Assembly (NCBI RefSeq): GCF_003314995.1
Contig: NZ_QNRH01000004.1
Span: 416,768 to 480,767, forward strand
Origin: Pseudochrobactrum asaccharolyticum
GTDB taxonomy: Bacteria > Pseudomonadota > Alphaproteobacteria > Rhizobiales > Rhizobiaceae
Length of the DNA stretch: 64,000 nucleotides
Reading direction: 5' to 3'
Shown here: in pieces, positions 58,797 through 64,000 of the stretch
How positions within the stretch are numbered: the stretch's first letter is position 1
Layout of the letters: each line of letters opens with the position of its first letter
Translations under genes and position numbers: made by a program
The notes under the pieces: generated by a model
The model's input: the letters and a program-made list of their open reading frames with translations, nothing else
Databases searched by the model: none
What the model was told of the DNA's origin: nothing

Positions 58797-58825
58797 AAAA
58801 GGCCACCTTCGGGTGGCCTTTTTTG
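58797..58825 (+). terminator. Terminator of rpoBC
   Basis: Stem AAAAGGCCACC-TTCG-GGTGGCCTTTT followed by T residues. Confidence 0.95.
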
Positions 58826-58887
58826 TTGCTCGGGCAGGGTAGTTTAAAGGCTTGTGATCGGAATAGTTTTAGCAAGCCAACTTGAGC

Positions 58888-58928
58888 GCAAAAAAAGAGC
58901 ATTCCCAGTTTCACTGAAAATGCTCTTT
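58888..58928 (-). terminator. Terminator of the acidic protein gene
   Basis: AAAGAGCATT (58894-58903) pairs with AATGCTCTTT (58919-58928). The T run lies on the minus-strand exit side. Confidence 0.85.
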
Positions 58929-58951
58929 GATCGTTAAAATGAGAGAGGGGA

Positions 58952-59266
58952 TTATTCCTCGTCTTCATCCTCATCTTCTTCGCTGGAACCATCGAATTCA
59001 ATCATGGCAACCTGACCGGAGAGGGCAGTATTATAACCGCTCAGATATGGCTCTTCTTCCGGCTGTTCTTTCAGGGTGCCGATTTCAGAAATCTCGGCTT
59101 CAGCAAAACCTTCACTAGCAAGAATTTCCAAAGCGGCCTGAATGACATCTTCTTCCGGTTCTGACTTAAACAGGATGTGGACATTGACGGGATCGCTCTC
59201 GCCCTCTTTCCAGGCATCTGCAATAATGAGAAAAACTTCATTCGAATCGGGATTTGTGTCTGACAC
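58952..59266 (-). CDS. Small acidic protein of unknown function
   Basis: The 104-residue product is strongly acidic. An N-terminal alpha/beta-looking segment (NEVFLIIADAWKEGESDPVNVHILF) precedes a helix (VIQAALEILASEGFAEAEI). The protein ends in SSEEDEDEDEE. I do not recognise the family. It sits alone on the minus strand between rpoC and rpsL with its own terminator, which supports it being a real gene. The 59267-59767 stretch between it and rpsL holds no other gene; a weak TTGGCT-N17-TATTTG promoter for rpsL lies at 59677-59705. Confidence 0.72.
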   Translation of the reverse strand: MSDTNPDSNEVFLIIADAWKEGESDPVNVHILFKSEPEEDVIQAALEILASEGFAEAEISEIGTLKEQPEEEPYLSGYNTALSGQVAMIEFDGSSEEDEDEDEE

Positions 59267-59676
59267 GGGGTATTCCTTAATTTCCGGTTAAAGCTGCCCT
59301 GTATCAGGGCCTGAAACGGCTGAATCAGACTGTCTGCATAAAAGATAATCCGAGAAAAAGACAGTGGGATACGGATTCTGCCCAAGATTTATGTGTTTAG
59401 CATTACAAAACAGGCAAAAGCAGACCAAATGACCTCCAAACGGAGGGCTGAAACCGGTTTTTCCTGTCATAAATCAGAAAACTAAGCCACTGGTCTTGAC
59501 GAAACGTACCTTTAAGCGTATCAGCACACCATCTGAGCCGATGTGAGGCTGGCTGTTCCGGAGTGTCTCGCTCTGGAGTTTGTCTCAAACAGGGTTCGTT
59601 TTACGATCTAATATGTAAATCTCGTTCGCATGAAGGTAACTTCCTCTGCTTTTGTTCGGGCATGCCAATGCAAACA

Positions 59677-59705
59677 TTGGCTTAATGTCCGATTCTGTGT
59701 ATTTG
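59677..59705 (+). promoter_or_regulatory. Possible promoter of rpsL
   Basis: TTGGCT, a 17-base spacer and TATTTG lie about 60 bases before rpsL. The match is moderate. Confidence 0.35.
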
Positions 59706-59767
59706 CATAGTGGTGAAACGTCCCTTTGGGGCAAAAGATATGAGTTAATTCAGTAGAGGAAGGTTCA

Positions 59768-60139
59768 ATGCCTACCGTAAACCAGCTAATTCGCAAACCT
59801 CGCCAGGCGCAGGTTAAGCGTAATAAGGTTCCTGCTCTGCAGGCAAACCCACAGAAGCGCGGTGTATGTACCCGCGTTTACACAACAACCCCGAAAAAGC
59901 CGAACTCGGCGCTGCGTAAAGTAGCAAAGATTCGTCTGACCAACGGCTTTGAAGTCATCGGTTATATTCCGGGTGAGGGTCACAACCTTCAGGAGCACTC
60001 CGTTGTCATGATCCGCGGCGGCCGCGTCAAGGATTTGCCAGGTGTGCGTTATCACATCATTCGTGGTGTTCTCGATACCCAGGGTGTTAAAAACCGTAAG
60101 CAGCGTCGTTCGCTGTATGGTGCTAAGCGTCCTAAATAA
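59768..60139 (+). CDS. rpsL: 30S ribosomal protein S12
   Basis: The 123-residue protein has [15 protein letters not shown] and [13 protein letters not shown]. Both lysines linked to streptomycin resistance are wild type. AGAGGAAGG precedes the ATG. It heads the str operon. Confidence 0.98.
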   Translation: MPTVNQLIRKPRQAQVKRNKVPALQANPQKRGVCTRVYTTTPKKPNSALRKVAKIRLTNGFEVIGYIPGEGHNLQEHSVVMIRGGRVKDLPGVRYHIIRGVLDTQGVKNRKQRRSLYGAKRPK

Positions 60140-60209
60140 GTAATTTTCCGGGGATACCGGCCACCTGATCCTCAGGTGAGTTGAGCCCGATGTAATTAAA
60201 GAGATCGAC

Positions 60210-60680
60210 ATGTCACGTCGTCATAGTGCTGAGAAGCGTGTAATCAATCCGGATCCGAAGTTTGGTGATCTGGTTGTTACAAAATTCATGAATGCAATCA
60301 TGCTTCATGGTAAGAAATCTGTTGCAGAGTCCATCGTTTATGGTGCTCTGGATTCTGTTGAAGCGAAAGCTAAGCAGGATGGTCTGGTGATGTTCCATCA
60401 GGCGCTCGACAATGTTGCGCCTCACGTGGAAGTGCGCTCACGCCGTGTAGGTGGTGCGACTTATCAGGTTCCTGTTGATGTTCGCCCTGAGCGTCGTCAG
60501 GCTCTGGCGATCCGCTGGCTGATCAATGCAGCTCGCAATCGCAATGAAACAACGATGATTGATCGTTTGTCCGGCGAATTGCTTGATGCTGCAAACAACC
60601 GTGGTTCTGCCGTTAAGAAGCGTGAAGATACTCACCGTATGGCTGAAGCCAACCGCGCATTCTCGCATTACCGCTGGTAA
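60210..60680 (+). CDS. rpsG: 30S ribosomal protein S7
   Basis: The 156-residue protein opens [20 protein letters not shown] and has [16 protein letters not shown] and the C-terminal [15 protein letters not shown]. It organises the 3' domain of 16S rRNA and is the usual autoregulator of the str operon. Confidence 0.98.
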   Translation: MSRRHSAEKRVINPDPKFGDLVVTKFMNAIMLHGKKSVAESIVYGALDSVEAKAKQDGLVMFHQALDNVAPHVEVRSRRVGGATYQVPVDVRPERRQALAIRWLINAARNRNETTMIDRLSGELLDAANNRGSAVKKREDTHRMAEANRAFSHYRW

Positions 60681-60710
60681 TCGTCGAACTCTATTCAAAG
60701 AGCAAATATT

Positions 60711-62795
60711 ATGGCCCGCGAATATAAAATCGAAGACTACCGTAATTTCGGTATTATGGCGCACATCGATGCCGGTAAAACGACAACGACTGAGCGTATC
60801 CTGTTCTACACAGGTAAGAACCATAAGATCGGTGAGACCCACGACGGCGCCTCCACAATGGACTGGATGGAGCAGGAGCAGGAACGTGGTATTACCATTA
60901 CCTCTGCTGCAACAACTACGTTCTGGGAAGGCCGTGATGGCAAGAAGCGTCGCTTCAACATCATCGATACTCCTGGTCACGTTGACTTCACGATTGAAGT
61001 TGAGCGTTCCCTTCGCGTTCTCGATGGTGCGATTGCACTTCTCGATGCGAACGCCGGTGTAGAGCCGCAGACTGAAACCGTATGGCGTCAGGCTGAGAAG
61101 TACCACGTACCGCGTATGGTTCTTGTCAATAAAATGGACAAGATCGGTGCGGATTTCTATCGCTGCGTAGAAATGATCAAAACCCGTCTGGGTGCAACTG
61201 CTCTCGTTATCCAGCTGCCAATCGGTGCTGAAAACGAATTCGGCGGTGTGATCGATCTCGTTGAGATGAAGGCACTGACATGGGATGGTACAATCGGCGC
61301 TCCGACGCAGGTTGGTGAAATTCCTGCTGACCTTCAGGCTAAAGCAGAAGAATATCGCGAAAAGCTGATCGAAACTGCTGTTGAAGTTGATGAAGCTGCA
61401 ATGGAAGCTTACCTGGAAGGCACTCTGCCTACCAATGATGAGCTGCGTGCGCTGATCCGTAAGGGTACGATTGCTGTTCAGTTCCATCCTGTACTTTGCA
61501 GCACCGCGTTCAAGAACAAAGGCATTCAGCCTGTTCTGGATGCAGTTGTTGACTATCTGCCAGCTCCGAACGAAGTGCCTGCGATTAAAGGTATCGACGT
61601 AAAGACTGAAGAAGAAACAACTCGTGAATCAACGGATGATGCGCCGCTTTCGCTGCTCGCATTCAAGATCATGAACGATCCGTTTGTTGGCTCGCTGACA
61701 TTCGCGCGTATCTACTCAGGTAAGCTGACCAAGGGTACTTCTCTCGAGAATACCGTTAAAGGTAAGCGTGAGCGTATCGGCCGTATGCTGCAGATGCACT
61801 CCAACTCCCGTGAAGATATCGAAGAAGCATTTGCTGGTGATATCGTTGCGCTGGCTGGCCTCAAGGAAACCACAACCGGTGACACGCTCTGCGATCCGCT
61901 GAAGCCTGTTATTCTAGAACGCATGGAATTCCCAGAGCCAGTTATCGAAATCGCGATTGAACCAAAGACTAAAGCTGACCAGGAAAAGATGGGTATCGCC
62001 CTGAACCGTCTGGCTGCTGAAGATCCTTCGTTCCGCGTTAAGTCCGATGAAGAATCCGGCCAGACAATTATTGCTGGTATGGGTGAACTTCACCTCGATA
62101 TTCTCGTTGACCGTATGCGTCGTGAGTTCAAGGTTGAAGCTAACATTGGTCAGCCACAGGTTGCTTACCGTGAATCGATCACCCGCAAAGCGGAAATCGA
62201 TTACACACATAAGAAGCAGTCCGGTGGTTCGGGTCAGTTCGCTCGCGTCAAGATTGTTTTCGAACCGCATGACGGCGATGACTTCATCTTCGAATCCAAG
62301 ATCGTTGGTGGTGCTGTTCCTAAGGAATACATCCCAGGCGTTCAGAAGGGTATCGAAAGCGTCATGGGTGCGGGTCCTCTTGCAGGCTTCCCGATGCTCG
62401 GTGTGAAGGCAACTCTCATCGATGGTGCATACCATGATGTTGACTCCTCCGTATTGGCCTTCGAAATCGCTTCCCGTGCAGCATTCCGTGAGGGTGCACA
62501 GAAAGCCGGCGCTCAGTTGCTCGAACCGATCATGAAGGTCGAAGTCGTGACACCTGAGGATTACGTTGGTGACGTTATTGGCGATCTGAACTCCCGTCGT
62601 GGTCAGATTTCCGGTACGGAAGCCCGTGGTATCGCTACTGTAGTTAACGCAAATGTTCCACTGGCCAGCATGTTTGGTTATGTGAACAACCTGCGCTCGA
62701 TGTCACAGGGCCGCGCCCAGTACACCATGCAGTTCGACCATTATGAGCCGGTTCCTGCAGCTGTAGCCGCAGAAATCCAGAAGAAGTTTGCGTAA
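60711..62795 (+). CDS. fusA: Elongation factor G
   Basis: The 694-residue GTPase drives translocation. G1 is [11 protein letters not shown]2 [11 protein letters not shown]3 DTPGHVDF and G4 NKMDK. Domain IV has GGSGQFARV and the C-terminal domain [11 protein letters not shown]. The start is 30 bases after rpsG. Confidence 0.98.
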   Translation: MAREYKIEDYRNFGIMAHIDAGKTTTTERILFYTGKNHKIGETHDGASTMDWMEQEQERGITITSAATTTFWEGRDGKKRRFNIIDTPGHVDFTIEVERSLRVLDGAIALLDANAGVEPQTETVWRQAEKYHVPRMVLVNKMDKIGADFYRCVEMIKTRLGATALVIQLPIGAENEFGGVIDLVEMKALTWDGTIGAPTQVGEIPADLQAKAEEYREKLIETAVEVDEAAMEAYLEGTLPTNDELRALIRKGTIAVQFHPVLCSTAFKNKGIQPVLDAVVDYLPAPNEVPAIKGIDVKTEEETTRESTDDAPLSLLAFKIMNDPFVGSLTFARIYSGKLTKGTSLENTVKGKRERIGRMLQMHSNSREDIEEAFAGDIVALAGLKETTTGDTLCDPLKPVILERMEFPEPVIEIAIEPKTKADQEKMGIALNRLAAEDPSFRVKSDEESGQTIIAGMGELHLDILVDRMRREFKVEANIGQPQVAYRESITRKAEIDYTHKKQSGGSGQFARVKIVFEPHDGDDFIFESKIVGGAVPKEYIPGVQKGIESVMGAGPLAGFPMLGVKATLIDGAYHDVDSSVLAFEIASRAAFREGAQKAGAQLLEPIMKVEVVTPEDYVGDVIGDLNSRRGQISGTEARGIATVVNANVPLASMFGYVNNLRSMSQGRAQYTMQFDHYEPVPAAVAAEIQKKFA

Positions 62796-62859
62796 GCCTT
62801 TTGGCTTACGCTCGTTAAAATAAGAATGCCTGAGCAGGCTAAATTAATGGAGAGCTCAG

Positions 62860-64000
62860 ATGGCAAAGAGCAAATTTGAACGTAATAAACCGCACGTCAA
62901 TATCGGTACAATCGGTCACGTTGACCATGGTAAGACCTCGTTGACAGCTGCTATCACCAAATTCTTTGGTGACTTCCGCGCTTACGACCAGATCGATAAC
63001 GCACCGGAAGAAAAAGCCCGCGGTATCACCATTTCGACTTCGCACGTTGAATACGAAACCGAAAACCGTCACTACGCACACGTAGACTGCCCAGGTCACG
63101 CTGACTATGTTAAGAACATGATCACCGGTGCGGCGCAGATGGACGGCGCGATCCTCGTAGTTAACGCTGCTGATGGTCCAATGCCACAGACCCGTGAGCA
63201 CATCCTGCTCGCTCGTCAGGTTGGTGTTCCTGCGATCGTAGTATTCCTGAACAAAGTTGATCAGGTTGACGACGAAGAACTTCTGGAACTCGTTGAAATG
63301 GAAGTTCGTGAACTTCTGTCGAAATACGACTTCCCAGGTGATGACATTCCAGTAATCAAGGGCTCGGCTCTTGCTGCTCTGGAAGACAGCAACAAGACAA
63401 TCGGTGAAGATGCAGTTCGCAAGCTGATGGAAGCAGTTGATGCTTACATCCCTACACCAGAACGTCCAGTTGACCAGCCGTTCCTGATGCCAATCGAAGA
63501 CGTATTCTCGATCTCCGGTCGTGGTACAGTTGTTACCGGTCGTGTAGAGCGCGGTATCATCAAGGTTGGTGAAGAAGTTGAAATCGTTGGCATGAAAGCC
63601 ACCGGCAAAACAACTGTTACCGGCGTTGAAATGTTCCGCAAGCTGCTCGATCAGGGCCAGGCTGGCGATAACATCGGTGCACTGGTACGTGGTGTTGGTC
63701 GTGAAGACGTTGAACGTGGTCAGGTTCTCTGCAAGCCAGGTTCCGTTAAGCCACACACCAAGTTCAAGGCAGAAGCTTATATTCTGACTAAAGACGAAGG
63801 TGGCCGTCATACACCATTCTTCACAAACTACCGTCCGCAGTTTTATTTCCGTACAACTGACGTAACCGGTATTGTGACCTTGCCAGAAGGCGTGGAAATG
63901 GTTATGCCGGGCGACAACGTAACTGTTGATGTTGCGCTGATCGTGCCAATCGCTATGGAAGAAAAGCTCCGTTTCGCGATCCGTGAAGGTGGCCGCACTG
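62860..64000 (+). CDS. tuf: Elongation factor Tu, copy 2, cut by the window end
   Basis: The first 380 codons of the second tuf follow fusA by 64 bases and a GGAGAG site. Compared with 44816-45956 only two bases differ (63789 and 63999), both ACC to ACT threonine changes. The rest lies beyond the window, where S10-operon genes usually follow. Confidence 0.98.
   Translation, partial: MAKSKFERNKPHVNIGTIGHVDHGKTSLTAAITKFFGDFRAYDQIDNAPEEKARGITISTSHVEYETENRHYAHVDCPGHADYVKNMITGAAQMDGAILVVNAADGPMPQTREHILLARQVGVPAIVVFLNKVDQVDDEELLELVEMEVRELLSKYDFPGDDIPVIKGSALAALEDSNKTIGEDAVRKLMEAVDAYIPTPERPVDQPFLMPIEDVFSISGRGTVVTGRVERGIIKVGEEVEIVGMKATGKTTVTGVEMFRKLLDQGQAGDNIGALVRGVGREDVERGQVLCKPGSVKPHTKFKAEAYILTKDEGGRHTPFFTNYRPQFYFRTTDVTGIVTLPEGVEMVMPGDNVTVDVALIVPIAMEEKLRFAIREGGRT

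Overview
The window is chromosomal DNA from an alphaproteobacterium of the order Hyphomicrobiales (Rhizobiales), most probably family Brucellaceae. Support comes from a fused TrpE-TrpG preceded by a Trp-rich leader peptide, an Omp25/Omp31-type porin, alphaproteobacterial-size RpoB and RpoC (1378 and 1400 residues), a type-2 LeuA, CtrA-like TTAA-N7-TTAA sites and RIME-like intergenic palindromes. The fairly low GC suggests a Pseudochrobactrum- or Falsochrobactrum-like genus, but that is only a guess.

Layout. 1-2.8 kb: the start of a peptide ABC transporter binding protein, a membrane dipeptidase and an outer-membrane protein, all on the minus strand. 3-10.4 kb: radC, then a vitamin-B6 block (yggS-type PLP-homeostasis protein, a MocR/PdxR-type regulator divergent from a BenE-type transporter translationally coupled to pyridoxal kinase), then map and sfsA. 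10.4-13.1 kb: two identical tRNA-Glu genes, an M15-type peptidase lipoprotein and a small lipoprotein. 13.3-17.9 kb: a LL-DAP/alanine-type aminotransferase, homoserine dehydrogenase, and an ABC-F protein preceded by an unannotated histidine-rich leader peptide. 18.2-26.8 kb: glpX, recJ, a glyoxalase, a double cold-shock protein, a DUF192 protein, an alpha/beta hydrolase, cysE, a DUF3126 protein and a Zur-box-preceded CobW-type GTPase. 26.8-35 kb: a candidate sRNA, trpL with attenuator, trpE(G), two cation diffusion facilitators, a leucine-rich leader peptide and leuA. 35-44 kb: a mixed region (membrane-anchored unknown protein, metallophosphoesterase, Nudix hydrolase, gamma carbonic anhydrase, LapG-like cysteine protease, PilZ and PAS proteins, rhomboid protease, CBS protein, rlmB) with near-identical 105-bp palindromic repeats that supply stop codons or C-terminal tails to flanking genes.

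44.3-64 kb is the highly expressed information-processing core: tRNA-Tyr, tRNA-Gly, tuf, tRNA-Trp, secE, nusG, rplK, rplA, rplJ, rplL, rpoB, rpoC, an opposite-strand acidic protein, then rpsL, rpsG, fusA and a second tuf cut by the window edge. The two tuf copies differ at only two synonymous sites in the part visible.

The best candidates for something not yet described are the His-rich leader peptide with overlapping hairpin upstream of the ABC-F gene, the BenE-type protein as a vitamin-B6 permease, the 3'-end remodelling of genes by palindromic repeats, and two candidate intergenic sRNAs. No CRISPR array, prophage, insertion sequence or rRNA gene was seen.
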